A program made the position numbers and the translations under genes. From Pseudomonas wenzhouensis (lineage in GTDB: Bacteria > Pseudomonadota > Gammaproteobacteria > Pseudomonadales > Pseudomonadaceae), in contig NZ_CP072610.1 of the NCBI RefSeq assembly GCF_021029445.1, positions 3,348,001-3,412,000 on the forward strand: a stretch of DNA of 64,000 bases, read 5' to 3'. A model generated the notes under the pieces. It searched no databases. It was not told the origin of the DNA and was given only the letters and a program-made list of their open reading frames with translations. Positions 19,358-27,951 of the stretch are shown here, piece by piece; the first letter of the stretch is position 1; the number at the start of each line of letters is the position of its first letter.

Positions 19358-20092
19358 TCAGACGCCAGCCGGCAGTACGCGTACCTGAGCCTCCAGCTCG
19401 CTCTTCAGCGCCAGTGGCAGCTTCAGTTGACGCGCCAACTCCTCAAGGTAGGCGCGCTCCATGAAGTGCTCCTCATCGACCATCAGCACGCTGGCCAGGT
19501 ACATCTCTGCGGCCATTTCCGGCGTGCTGGCAGCACGCGCGACGTCGGCCGGATCCAGCGGCTTGTTCAGTTCGGTGTGCAGCCAGCTCTGCAACTCAGC
19601 GTCCTGCGCCAGCTTGCCCAGTTCTTCTTCGATCAACTGCCGCTCACGTTCATCGACATGCCCATCGGCCTTGGCTGCCGCCACCAATGCCTTGAGAATG
19701 GCGCGACTGTGCTGTTCGACCTGCGGCGCCGGCAAGCGATCCAGGGTTTGCGGCTCGACCGGCTGCGCGCCACCCTGCTGGGCTTGCTGCGCCTGCCAGT
19801 TGCCGTAGGCCTTGTAGGCAAGCACGCCCAGTGCAGCCAGACCGCCATACACCGCCACCTTGCCACCGACCTTGCGTACCCGCTTGTTGCCCAACAGCAT
19901 GGCCAGCGCTGCACCGCCACCGGCGCCCTTGAGCATCGAGCCGAGATCGCTGCCGCCCCCCTTGCCGGCAGCACCACCGAGCAGGCCGCCCAGTGCGCCT
20001 CCCAGGCCGGAAGAGGACGAACCAGCGCCCTTCTGCTGCAGCATGTCCTGACCGGATTTGAGCAGTTGATCGAGCAAGCCACGGGTATTCAT
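19358..20092 (-). CDS. DUF533/TerB-like membrane protein (YebE-like)
   Basis: A 244-aa protein of the DUF533 family. The N-terminus (MNTRGLLDQLLKSGQDML) is followed by a Gly/Ser-rich low-complexity region (residues about 25-60), a short hydrophobic segment (VAVYGGLAALGVLAYKAYGNW) and a C-terminal TerB-like helical domain with AAKADGHVDERERQLIEEEL, a pattern typical of TerB/DjlA metal-binding helices. Function is unknown; E. coli YebE is an envelope-stress-induced relative. The ATG at 20092 has AGGAGAA upstream. It converges with the SulP gene. Confidence 0.85.
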   Translation of the reverse strand: MNTRGLLDQLLKSGQDMLQQKGAGSSSSGLGGALGGLLGGAAGKGGGSDLGSMLKGAGGGAALAMLLGNKRVRKVGGKVAVYGGLAALGVLAYKAYGNWQAQQAQQGGAQPVEPQTLDRLPAPQVEQHSRAILKALVAAAKADGHVDERERQLIEEELGKLAQDAELQSWLHTELNKPLDPADVARAASTPEMAAEMYLASVLMVDEEHFMERAYLEELARQLKLPLALKSELEAQVRVLPAGV

Positions 20093-20217
20093 CGCGCATT
20101 CTCCTGAGGAAATCTCGCCGAGTGTAGGCTTCGGCCGCTGGCCCGGCAGCCAGCTGAATGCTTCCAGATATTACCGCCAGGGGCGCTTGACAGCCCGCAC
20201 CAGCACCCACGCCCAGC

Positions 20218-20328
20218 GACGAACGATTTCGGCAGTTGCACTACCGCCTATTGCCCTTGATGCAGGCGGCCTTCAGCGAAGCCAACCCGTCGGCGATCAA
20301 GGCGGCGCTGGCTAGCCTTGCGCCTTAG
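20218..20328 (+). pseudogene. Remnant of a DapA-like aldolase gene (C-terminal 36 codons)
   Basis: Read on the plus strand, the frame ending at the TAG 20326-20328 gives 36 residues including FRQLHYRLLPLMQAAF and SEANPSAIKAALA. This closely resembles the C-terminal helix region of dihydrodipicolinate synthase / N-acetylneuraminate lyase family enzymes (pattern LHYRLLPLMxALFxExNPxPxKAAL). In this frame a TGA lies 30 bp upstream (20188-20190) and no further DapA-like sequence is visible. The stop overlaps the recJ stop codon on the other strand. I read it as a decayed or truncated dapA paralogue. A chance resemblance is unlikely but not excluded. Confidence 0.6.
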
Positions 20329-22034
20329 CGCGGAGCGATATGCGCCACCATCAGCTGCACGCTCTCGTTGCCGCGAAACTCGTTGAGGTCGAGCTTGTAG
20401 GCCACTTCAGCCCAGCGCAGGGTTGGGTTGGGCCAGACCTCACGGTCGATGTTGAAGGCGATGCCGTCGAGCTGCACGCTGCCGCACTCGGTCTTGAGCA
20501 CCAGCTTCAGATGGCGTTCACCGACGATGCGCTGACCCACGATCTGGAACACGCCATGGAACAGCGGTTCGGGGAAATGCTGGCCCCAGGGGCCGGCATT
20601 GCGCAGGGCGCGGGCCAGTTCCAGGTGAAACTCGGTGGCATCGAGCTGACCGTCGGACAGCAACCGCCCGGTCAGATCGTCTTCACTGAGCTGACGCCGC
20701 ACCTCGGCGTCGAATGCGGCAGCGAAAGCACCAAAGTTGGCTTGCGGTAACGACAGCCCGGCGGCCATGGCATGCCCGCCGAACTTGCTGATCAGCCCCG
20801 GATGCTTGGCCGCCACGGCATCCAGTGCATCGCGGATATGCAGCCCCGGCACCGAACGCGCCGAGCCCTTGAGCAGGCCGTCACCGGCATCGGCAAAGGC
20901 GATGGCCGGGCGGTGATAGCGCTCCTTCAGGCGCGAAGCGAGAATGCCGATCACGCCCTGGTGCCAGTCCGGCTCGAACAGGCACAGACCGAATGGCATG
21001 TCCGCCACAGGCAGATCCTTGAGCTGGGCCAGCGCCTCGCGCTGCATGCCCTGCTCGATAGCCTTGCGGTCCTGATTGAGCTGGTCGAGCTGCACCGCCA
21101 TGTCGCGGGCCAGGGCCTCGTCGTCACAGAGCAGGCATTCGATGCCCAGGCTCATATCGTCCAGGCGCCCTGCTGCGTTCAGGCGTGGCCCAAGAATGAA
21201 ACCAAGATCGGTGGAGGTGATACGCCGATGGTCGCGCCCGGCGACTTCGAGAATCGCGCGCAGGCCAGGCCGCGCCCGCCCGGCACGAATGCGCGCCAAC
21301 CCCTGATGCACCAGGATGCGGTTGTTGGCATCCAGCGGTACCACGTCGGCAACGCTGCCGAGGGCCACCAGGTCGAGCAACTCGCCCAGATTCGGCTCCG
21401 CACGGCTGGCGAACCAGCCGCTTTCACGCAGGCGCGCACGCAGCGCCAGCAGCACGTAGAACATCACGCCAACACCAGCCATGGCCTTGCTGGGGAAGGT
21501 GCAACCTGGCTGGTTGGGGTTGACGATGGCATCGGCCGCCGGCAACTCCGGCCCCGGCAGGTGGTGGTCGGTGACCAGCACCGTCAGCCCAGCGGCCTTG
21601 GCCGCCGCCACGCCCTCGACGCTGGAGATGCCGTTGTCCACGGTCAGCAGCAGGTCGGGCTGACGCTCCAGCGCCACGGCGACAATCTCCGGGGTCAGGC
21701 CGTAACCGTACTCGAAGCGGTTGGGCACCAGATAATCGACATGCGCCGCGCCGAGCAGGCGCAGACCGAGCACACCGACTGTGCTGGCGGTGGCGCCGTC
21801 GGCATCGAAGTCGCCGACGATCAGGATGCGCTGGCGCTGCGCCAGCGCCTCGACTAGCAACTCCACGGCGGCGTCGATGCCCTTGAGCTGCTGATATGGG
21901 ATCAGCCGCGCTAACCCCTTGTCCAGCTCCTCGGCGGACTGCACGCCACGGGCGGCGTAGAGACGGGTCAGCAGCGGCGGCAAGTTGCCCAGGTCGGGCA
22001 GTTGTGCAGGTAGGGGACGGGCTTCGATACGCAT
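20325..22034 (-). CDS. recJ: Single-stranded-DNA-specific exonuclease RecJ
   Basis: RecJ degrades single-stranded DNA 5' to 3' in recombination and mismatch/base-excision repair. The 569-aa protein carries the DHH-phosphoesterase motifs: VGDFDADGATAS near residue 75, DNGIS near 138, VTDHHLPG near 160, and the DHHA1 element FGGHAMAAG near 400. The ATG at 22034 follows AAAAAGCGACACCTC. Convergent with the DapA-like remnant, whose stop overlaps. yaeQ lies upstream on the same strand beyond a repeat. Confidence 0.96.
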   Translation of the reverse strand: MRIEARPLPAQLPDLGNLPPLLTRLYAARGVQSAEELDKGLARLIPYQQLKGIDAAVELLVEALAQRQRILIVGDFDADGATASTVGVLGLRLLGAAHVDYLVPNRFEYGYGLTPEIVAVALERQPDLLLTVDNGISSVEGVAAAKAAGLTVLVTDHHLPGPELPAADAIVNPNQPGCTFPSKAMAGVGVMFYVLLALRARLRESGWFASRAEPNLGELLDLVALGSVADVVPLDANNRILVHQGLARIRAGRARPGLRAILEVAGRDHRRITSTDLGFILGPRLNAAGRLDDMSLGIECLLCDDEALARDMAVQLDQLNQDRKAIEQGMQREALAQLKDLPVADMPFGLCLFEPDWHQGVIGILASRLKERYHRPAIAFADAGDGLLKGSARSVPGLHIRDALDAVAAKHPGLISKFGGHAMAAGLSLPQANFGAFAAAFDAEVRRQLSEDDLTGRLLSDGQLDATEFHLELARALRNAGPWGQHFPEPLFHGVFQIVGQRIVGERHLKLVLKTECGSVQLDGIAFNIDREVWPNPTLRWAEVAYKLDLNEFRGNESVQLMVAHIAPR

Positions 22035-22073
22035 GGGCGAGGTGTCGCTTTTTCAAGATGGGACGGTTTCTCC

Positions 22074-22176
22074 CCTCTCCCGCTTACGGGAGAGGGGCCG
22101 GGGGAGAGGGGCCATCCAGCAGCACCAAGCCACCGAAATCCCCCCTCTCCCTAGCCCCCTCCCCGAGGGGAGAGGG
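22074..22176. repeat. CCCTCTCCC-type palindromic repeats
   Basis: The recJ-yaeQ gap holds CCCCTCTCCCGCTTACGGGAGAGGGG (22074 onward) and a second palindrome, CCCTCTCCCTAG...GAGGGGAGAGGG, ending near 22176. The same unit recurs at 40601-40625. This is a dispersed intergenic repeat widely seen in Pseudomonas and related genomes, capable of strong hairpins. Confidence 0.85.
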
Positions 22177-22216
22177 AACGGCAGTTTCGTAGGGTGGACG
22201 ACGCCACGCATCAGGC

Positions 22217-22756
22217 TCAACGCTGGCCAGCGAGCCACTCGATGGGGATCTCATGCTGACCGCGCTCGTCGGTGACGAACAGCTCACCATCGCTGATCAT
22301 CACGCTCCAGTTCAGCGAGCGCGGCATGTCCAGCGCCAGGTCGGCCAGGGCCTCCTGGCCCAGGACGACCACGTTGATGTTCTTCAGGCTGCGTACGGGA
22401 TCGAGGCACTTGGTTTGCCACACGCGCAGGTTACCGTAGGCCACCAGGCTGAATTTTTCGGTACGCCGCGAGCACCAGGTAATGCGCTCGCTGTCCGGCT
22501 GCCCCACTTCGATCCAGTGCAGCACGCGATCATCCAGGCTCTTTTCCCACAGCGCCGGCTCGTCGACATCCGACAGGCCGCGGCCGAACGCCAGTTGCTC
22601 GCGATAGAACAGCGCATAGGCGATCAACCGCGCGGCCAGACGCTCTTCGGTTTCGGACGGGTGACGCGCGACGGTGAAACGCAGGTTTTCATAGACGCTG
22701 CGATCCATGTCGGTGAGGTTCAGTTCGATCTTGTACGTGGTCGATGGCAGGGCCAT
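22217..22756 (-). CDS. yaeQ: YaeQ-family protein
   Basis: A 179-aa cytoplasmic protein of the YaeQ family, which adopts a PD-(D/E)xK nuclease-like fold; the physiological role is not settled. The diagnostic features are TYKIELNLTDMDRSVYENL at the start, ARHPSETEERLAARLIAYALF, WEKSLDDRVLHWIEVGQPD and a C-terminal IEWLAG. Length matches the family. It is on the same strand as recJ, separated by repeats, as in other pseudomonads. Confidence 0.93.
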   Translation of the reverse strand: MALPSTTYKIELNLTDMDRSVYENLRFTVARHPSETEERLAARLIAYALFYREQLAFGRGLSDVDEPALWEKSLDDRVLHWIEVGQPDSERITWCSRRTEKFSLVAYGNLRVWQTKCLDPVRSLKNINVVVLGQEALADLALDMPRSLNWSVMISDGELFVTDERGQHEIPIEWLAGQR

Positions 22757-23011
22757 GGCGGGCTTCTTGGCTGGTCGGGAAAGGCGCCAAGTCTACCGCG
22801 AAACCTCTTCTGCCGCCTGACCGGACACACGCGCATCGTCAGTCACGTGAGCCGTCCTGACGCCCGGTACGACAGGATGCTCTATCTGCAAGAGCTCAGG
22901 TCATAACCCGCACCCACCCTCACACCGCTTGCCCCGTCGCGCTCATCGCTACTTCGGCACAGGCCAACCAGGCGATCACACCAGTTACTCACCGAGCCGG
23001 CTGCAGTCCAT

Positions 23012-23611
23012 TCAACGATATTGTCGGCGACTCAGCGCGACATACAACACGCCACAAAACGCACCCGCCAGGTGGTACTCAAAGGAGACATCGGCACGCG
23101 GCAACAGACCGAAAAACCAGCCGCCATAAAGGAAGAACACCAGCACAGCCAGCAACAAGTCGAGCAAGCTGCGTTCGAACCAGGCTCGCGCCAACAGCAA
23201 TCCCCAGAAGCCAAACAGCCAGCCACTGGCTCCAACGTGCAGACCAGTGCGTCCGAACAGCCAGACCAACGTACCGCTACCGACAATGATGAAGGCGCTG
23301 GAGAAATAGAAGTCTCTACGCGAACGCAGCAGCACCAGGCTGCCGAGCACCAGTAGTCCACTGAGGTTACTCAGCAAATGCGCCCAACTGCCGTGCAGCC
23401 AGGGCGCGAGGAGAATGCCAGGCAGCGCCTCGATATGCCGGGGCACCAGCCCCCAGACGTTCAAGGCGCCACCGAGCGAAGCATTGACCAGTTGCACCAG
23501 CAGCAGCGCGCCACTGATCAACAGCAGCGGACGCAACTCGACCAGCCAGCCTCGCCTCACGATGCTACGCCGCCTGCCGTCATGCAAAGCATCGAGATGG
23601 ATACCTCCCAT
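23012..23611 (-). CDS. Rhomboid-family intramembrane serine protease
   Basis: A 199-aa membrane protein with about six transmembrane segments. Rhomboid hallmarks are the WLHGSWAHLLSNLSG motif (HxxxN), the catalytic GASG in HVGASGWLFG, and the catalytic His in the last segment (FEYHLAGAFCGVL). Rhomboids cleave membrane proteins within the bilayer; substrate unknown. The first ATG (23611) was used; the leading 15 residues are uncertain and a GTG start a little further in is possible. The gene stands alone, 255 bp from yaeQ. Confidence 0.87.
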   Translation of the reverse strand: MGGIHLDALHDGRRRSIVRRGWLVELRPLLLISGALLLVQLVNASLGGALNVWGLVPRHIEALPGILLAPWLHGSWAHLLSNLSGLLVLGSLVLLRSRRDFYFSSAFIIVGSGTLVWLFGRTGLHVGASGWLFGFWGLLLARAWFERSLLDLLLAVLVFFLYGGWFFGLLPRADVSFEYHLAGAFCGVLYVALSRRQYR

Positions 23612-23929
23612 GTAACGCCACAACTACGCCAGCCAATATCGGTATTCGTTTGCATGATCCTTATTCGCGACAAGAGGCTATTGCCCTCTCCGGCAATTCT
23701 TGCGTGCCCCGCGCAAGCGCTGCAAGCACCGTTCGATACCGGCAGCGCAGACATGCAGTGGCGATGGTCAACTGGCGCCTTGCCAATATCTCGGCTACTA
23801 GGGCTTATTAAAGGTAACTGCAGCATCTCCATGACTGCCAGCTTGCCACTGTGACGACATCAGGTGCCGACCAGCAGTCGCCACCAGCAGGGACTGACTG
23901 ACGCTCACCTGACCAAGAGGATCGGCCGC
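23612..23929. other. Intergenic region between divergent rhomboid and small membrane-protein genes
   Basis: About 318 bases with no frame that resembles a protein. It should hold the promoters of both flanking genes; I see no site I can name with confidence. Confidence 0.5.
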
Positions 23930-24184
23930 ATGCTTGACGAACTCCCCCCGGCCGTACGCCAACTGCTGCATGCCAATCAACGTCAGGCCGCCATCGACCT
24001 GCTCAGCGAATACCTGGCCAACGACCAGAAGGAAGCCCAGCGCCGCGTCGACCGATACCTGGAAGACAACCCGCCCATACGTATGCGTGGCGCTGCCGTG
24101 GTACGCGCCAGCCACCTCAATGCGCTGATCTGGCTGATCCTGATCATCCTAATGGCGCTAGCCGGCCTGATCTTCGCCCTGTAA
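23930..24184 (+). CDS. Small membrane protein, unknown function
   Basis: An 84-aa protein: an acidic/helical N-terminal half (LDELPPAVRQLLHANQRQAA, YLANDQKEAQRRVDRYLED) and one C-terminal membrane helix (ALIWLILIILMALAGLIFAL), so probably tail-anchored in the inner membrane. The ATG at 23930 has AGAGG at 9 bp; the frame is open further upstream but without a ribosome site. No named family recognised. Confidence 0.7.
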   Translation: MLDELPPAVRQLLHANQRQAAIDLLSEYLANDQKEAQRRVDRYLEDNPPIRMRGAAVVRASHLNALIWLILIILMALAGLIFAL

Positions 24185-24187
24185 ACG

Positions 24188-24214
24188 AAACCGGCGCCAC
24201 GAGGGCGCCGGTTC
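24188..24214. terminator. Intrinsic terminator between thrC and the small membrane-protein gene
   Basis: The hairpin AACCGGCGCC-ACGA-GGGCGCCGGTT lies between two convergent genes. The minus-strand side continues TTTCGTTT, so it best serves thrC, but it may act in both directions. Confidence 0.75.
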
Positions 24215-24230
24215 TATCGAAGCGACAGCC

Positions 24231-25640
24231 TCAGAGCGGCTTGCCGCGATTACCATGCGCGGCAACGAACTGCTGCACGGTTTTCAGATCATTGGCCAGC
24301 ACGGTGCAACGCTCTTCGCGCTGGAACAGATCGGTCAGGTGTGCCGGCAGCGCCGGCACGGCGTCGATACCCGCCTTTTCCACCGCCTCGGGGAATTTGA
24401 CCGGATGCGCGGTGCCCAGCACCACCATGGGCGTGGCCAGGCTGCGACGGCACTCACGCGCGGCGCGCACGCCGATGGCGGTGTGCGGATCGAGCAGCTC
24501 GCCGCACTCCTTGTACACCTCGGTGATGGTCTCGCAGGTCTGCTCGTCATTCACCGCCAGCGAATCGAACAGCTTGCGCGCCTCGACCCAGCGATCTTCC
24601 TCGACGCTGAAGCCGCCACCTTGCTTGAAGGTATCCATCAAGCTGGCGATAGCCGCACCATTACGCCCATGCAGGTCGAACAGCAGGCGCTCGAAGTTGG
24701 ACGAGACCATGATATCCATCGACGGCGACAAGGTCGGGTGCAGGGTTTCCTTGACGTACTGGTTGCCGCTCATGAAACGGTGCAGGATGTCGTTGCGGTT
24801 GGTGGCGACGATCAACTGGCTGACCGGCAGACCCATGTTGCGCGCCAGGTAGCCGGCGAAGATGTCGCCGAAGTTGCCGGTCGGCACCGAGAAGGCGATG
24901 GAACGCGCCGGGCCACCGAGCTGCAGCGCGGCGTGGAAGTAGTAGACGATCTGGGCCATGATCCGCGCCCAGTTGATCGAGTTGACCGCCACCAGCCGGG
25001 TGCCCTTGAGGAAGCCCTGGTCGGCGAAGCTGGCCTTGACCATCTCCTGGCAGTCGTCGAAGTTGCCTTCGATGGCGATGTTGTGGATGTTCTCGCCGAG
25101 GATGGTGGTCATCTGCCGACGCTGCACTTCGGACACGCGGTTGTGCGGGTGCATGATGAAGATGTCGACGTTGTCGCAGGCCTTGCAGCCTTCGATGGCG
25201 GCCGAGCCGGTATCACCGGAAGTGGCGCCCATGATCACCACGCGCTCGCCGCACTTGGCCAGTACGTGGTCGAGCAGGCGACCGAGCAGTTGCAGGGCAA
25301 AGTCCTTGAACGCCAGGGTCGGGCCGTGGAACAGCTCCAGCACCCACTCATTGCCATTGAGCTGCCGCAGCGGCGCCACGGCGTTGTGCTCGAACACACC
25401 GTAGGTCTCTTCGAGAATCTTTTTGAAGTCGGCATCGGCGATGGAACCGGCAACGAACGGACGCATCACCCGGAAGGCCAGCTCGTGATAGGGCAAGCCA
25501 GCCCAGGAAGCGATCTCCTCGACGGTGAAACGCGGCAGATTCTCCGGCACGTAGAGGCCGCCATCGCTGGCCAGACCAGCCAGCAGCACGTCTTCGAAAT
25601 TCAGGGCCGGCGCCTGGCCGCGGGTACTGATATAGCGCAT
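24231..25640 (-). CDS. thrC: Threonine synthase
   Basis: Converts O-phosphohomoserine to threonine with PLP. At 469 aa it is of the long gamma-proteobacterial type. The PLP lysine is in HGPTLAFKDFALQLLG (about residue 110), and the phosphate-binding loop GATSGDTGSAA follows. The N-terminal MRYISTRGQAPALNFEDVLL and C-terminal GTAHPVKFPEAVEK are typical. It is downstream of hom (57 bp gap), so the last two genes of threonine synthesis form one unit, with a hairpin between them. Confidence 0.97.
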   Translation of the reverse strand: MRYISTRGQAPALNFEDVLLAGLASDGGLYVPENLPRFTVEEIASWAGLPYHELAFRVMRPFVAGSIADADFKKILEETYGVFEHNAVAPLRQLNGNEWVLELFHGPTLAFKDFALQLLGRLLDHVLAKCGERVVIMGATSGDTGSAAIEGCKACDNVDIFIMHPHNRVSEVQRRQMTTILGENIHNIAIEGNFDDCQEMVKASFADQGFLKGTRLVAVNSINWARIMAQIVYYFHAALQLGGPARSIAFSVPTGNFGDIFAGYLARNMGLPVSQLIVATNRNDILHRFMSGNQYVKETLHPTLSPSMDIMVSSNFERLLFDLHGRNGAAIASLMDTFKQGGGFSVEEDRWVEARKLFDSLAVNDEQTCETITEVYKECGELLDPHTAIGVRAARECRRSLATPMVVLGTAHPVKFPEAVEKAGIDAVPALPAHLTDLFQREERCTVLANDLKTVQQFVAAHGNRGKPL

Positions 25641-25662
25641 GGGATAAACCTTCGTTCGACTG

Positions 25663-25688
25663 CACCCGCAGGCCTGCGCCTGCGGGTG
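25663..25688 (-). promoter_or_regulatory. Intercistronic hairpin between hom and thrC
   Basis: A perfect 11-bp stem (CACCCGCAGGC paired with GCCTGCGGGTG) with a 4-base loop lies in the 57-bp gap, close to the thrC start. No U-tract follows, so it is more likely an mRNA-stability or partial-termination element than a full terminator. Confidence 0.55.
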
Positions 25689-25697
25689 GATACGGGA

Positions 25698-27002
25698 TTA
25701 GTTGAGCTGTTCGACGCGCAGACGCATGACAGGCGAGGTCACGCCATCCAGCGCTTCCATGGCGGCGATGGCCTCGATGATACGCGCCTCGACCACACGA
25801 TGGGTGACGAGGATCATCGGCACCAGGCCGTCCTGCTCCTCCGCTTCCTTCTGCATGATCGACTCGATGTTGATACCGCGCTCGGAAAGGATGCTCGCCA
25901 CCTGAGCCAGCACACCCGGGTGATCCTTGGCCTGGATACGCAGGTAATAGGCGCTCTCGCACTCTTCGATGGGCAGGATCGGGTGATCGGACAGCGAATC
26001 CGGCTGGAAGGCCAGGTGCGGCACACGATTGGTCGGGTCGGTGGTCAGCGCACGCACCACGTCCACCAGATCGGCCACCACCGCCGATGCGGTCGGCTCC
26101 ATGCCGGCACCAGCGCCGTAATACAGGGTGCTAGCCACGGCATCGCCATTGACCATCACCGCGTTCATCACACCATTGACGTTGGCGATCAGACGGTCGG
26201 CCGGGATCAGCGTCGGGTGTACACGCAGCTCGATACCCGCCTCGGTGCGACGCGCCACACCCAGGTGCTTGATGCGGTAGCCCAGCGCCTCGGCGTAGTT
26301 GACGTCGGCGGTGGTCAGTTGGGTGATACCTTCGGTGTAGGCCTTGTCGAACTGCAGCGGGATACCGAAAGCGATGGACGCGAGGATGGTCAGCTTGTGC
26401 GCGGCATCGATACCCTCGACGTCGAAGGTCGGATCGGCTTCAGCATAACCCAGCGCCTGCGCTTCCTTGAGCACGTCCTCGAAGGCACGACCCTTCTCGC
26501 GCATCTCGGTGAGGATGAAGTTGCCGGTGCCGTTGATGATGCCGGCCAGCCAGTTGATGCGGTTGGCCGCAAGCCCCTCGCGGATCGCCTTGATCACCGG
26601 AATACCGCCAGCCACAGCCGCTTCGAAAGCGACGATCACGCCCTTCTCGCGCGCCTTGGCGAAGATCTCGTTGCCGTGTACGGCGATCAGTGCCTTGTTG
26701 GCGGTGACCACATGCTTGCCGTTGTCGATGGCCTTGAGCACCAGCTCCTTGGCCAGGGTGTAACCGCCGATCAGCTCGATGACGATGTCGATCTCGGGGT
26801 TGTTGACCAGCTCGAACACGTCGCTGGTCATGGCAATGCCGGTAGTGTCGTACTGCGGCTTGGGCGAGCGAATGGCGATCTGGGCAATCTCGATGCCGCG
26901 ACCGGCGCGCCGAGTAATCTCCTCGGCATTGCGCTTGAGTACATTCAACGTACCGCCACCGACGGTGCCCAACCCACAGATGCCCACTTTGACCGGTTTC
27001 AC
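25698..27002 (-). CDS. hom: Homoserine dehydrogenase
   Basis: Reduces aspartate semialdehyde to homoserine, the branch point to threonine and methionine. The 434-aa protein has an N-terminal nucleotide-binding GLGTVGGGTLNVL, a catalytic middle (GGIPVIKAIREGLAANRI, then GTGNFIL), and a C-terminal ACT regulatory domain (DHPGVLAQVASILSERGINI) predicting feedback control by an amino acid, normally threonine. Start: GTG at 27002, with GGGGA about 7 bp upstream; a TTG at 27008 is also in frame. Followed by thrC; dsbC is upstream. Confidence 0.96.
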   Translation of the reverse strand: MKPVKVGICGLGTVGGGTLNVLKRNAEEITRRAGRGIEIAQIAIRSPKPQYDTTGIAMTSDVFELVNNPEIDIVIELIGGYTLAKELVLKAIDNGKHVVTANKALIAVHGNEIFAKAREKGVIVAFEAAVAGGIPVIKAIREGLAANRINWLAGIINGTGNFILTEMREKGRAFEDVLKEAQALGYAEADPTFDVEGIDAAHKLTILASIAFGIPLQFDKAYTEGITQLTTADVNYAEALGYRIKHLGVARRTEAGIELRVHPTLIPADRLIANVNGVMNAVMVNGDAVASTLYYGAGAGMEPTASAVVADLVDVVRALTTDPTNRVPHLAFQPDSLSDHPILPIEECESAYYLRIQAKDHPGVLAQVASILSERGINIESIMQKEAEEQDGLVPMILVTHRVVEARIIEAIAAMEALDGVTSPVMRLRVEQLN

Positions 27003-27031
27003 ACTCAATTCCCCATCAGCACTGCACGAAA

Positions 27032-27053
27032 CGGCCGGAGCATGCTCCGGCCG
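27032..27053 (-). terminator. Palindromic terminator-like hairpin after dsbC
   Basis: A perfect 22-bp palindrome, CGGCCGGAGC-AT-GCTCCGGCCG, followed on the minus strand by TTTCGT. It lies between dsbC and hom, so it may limit read-through into hom or act in the hom leader. Confidence 0.65.
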
Positions 27054-27104
27054 CAGATAAAGAGCCGCACCTTACGAAGCGGCTGTTTGTTAGTCAATCG
27101 GCGC

Positions 27105-27833
27105 TCAGTCGTTTGACTCCAAAGCTATTTTGGCCAACTGCGGCGCCGGCTGATAGCCCGGAATCATCTTGCCGTTGGCCAGCACGATAGCCGGCGTGCC
27201 ATTGACCCCGATCATCTGGCCGAGCTGGTACTGCTTGGCCACCGGGTTGTCACAGGAGGCATCGGCTACGCTCTGGCGGGTCTTGGCGCGGTTCATCGCC
27301 TCCTGCTGATCCTTGGCGCACCAGACATTGACCAGTTCCTTGGCCGCCGGGCTGTTCAGGCCCTGGCGCGGGAAGGCGACATAACGCACTTCGACGCCCA
27401 GACGGTTGAGCTCGGGCACTTCACTGTGCAGCTTCTGGCAGTAGCCGCAGTCGGTATCGGTGAACACGGTGATATGGGTCTTCGGCGCCTTCGGCGCGAA
27501 CACCACCATTTCCTTGGCCGGAATGGCATTGATCTGCTTGGCCACCGCGCGGCTTTCTTCGAGCTCGGTCAGGTTGACGGCCTTACCGTCCTTGACCTGA
27601 AACAGATAACCCTGGATCAGGAACTGACCATCGGCACTGGTATAGAGCTGACGGCCGCCCTCCAGCTGCACCTGATAGATACCCGGCAACGGGCTTTCGG
27701 CAATCGCCTCGATCGGCAAATTGGCGTCGAGCGACTTCAGCGACTGGCGAATGGCCTGATCAGGATCGGCAGCCAGGGCGGCGCTACTGCCCAGCACAAG
27801 TGCCAGAGCCAGGGAAATACGGGTCAGGGACAT
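27105..27833 (-). CDS. dsbC: Periplasmic disulfide isomerase DsbC
   Basis: DsbC reshuffles wrong disulfides in periplasmic proteins and is kept reduced by DsbD. The precursor is 242 aa. A signal peptide (LALALVLGSSAALA) is followed by the dimerisation domain and a thioredoxin domain with active site CGYC (in TDTDCGYCQKLH) and the cis-Pro loop NGTPAIVL. Start ATG at 27833 has AGGAG at 6 bp; the frame stays open to 27998 but without a signal peptide. Upstream is xerD, downstream hom, the order seen in P. aeruginosa. Confidence 0.96.
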   Translation of the reverse strand: MSLTRISLALALVLGSSAALAADPDQAIRQSLKSLDANLPIEAIAESPLPGIYQVQLEGGRQLYTSADGQFLIQGYLFQVKDGKAVNLTELEESRAVAKQINAIPAKEMVVFAPKAPKTHITVFTDTDCGYCQKLHSEVPELNRLGVEVRYVAFPRQGLNSPAAKELVNVWCAKDQQEAMNRAKTRQSVADASCDNPVAKQYQLGQMIGVNGTPAIVLANGKMIPGYQPAPQLAKIALESND

Positions 27834-27951
27834 GAATACTCCTGTCGAACGACGGACCGTTGAAAATCGTAACAGCCTACCACAGATGCAGCACCGGACA
27901 GCCGACCAGCTAGCAGATGGCTCAGCCAACGGTCCCCATTCCGCAAGCGCA

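Noticed and set aside
24255..27116. Open frame of 953 codons on the plus strand opposite thrC and hom
   Set aside because: It is the antisense shadow of two certain genes in high-GC DNA; composition is His/Arg/Gln-rich with no domain.
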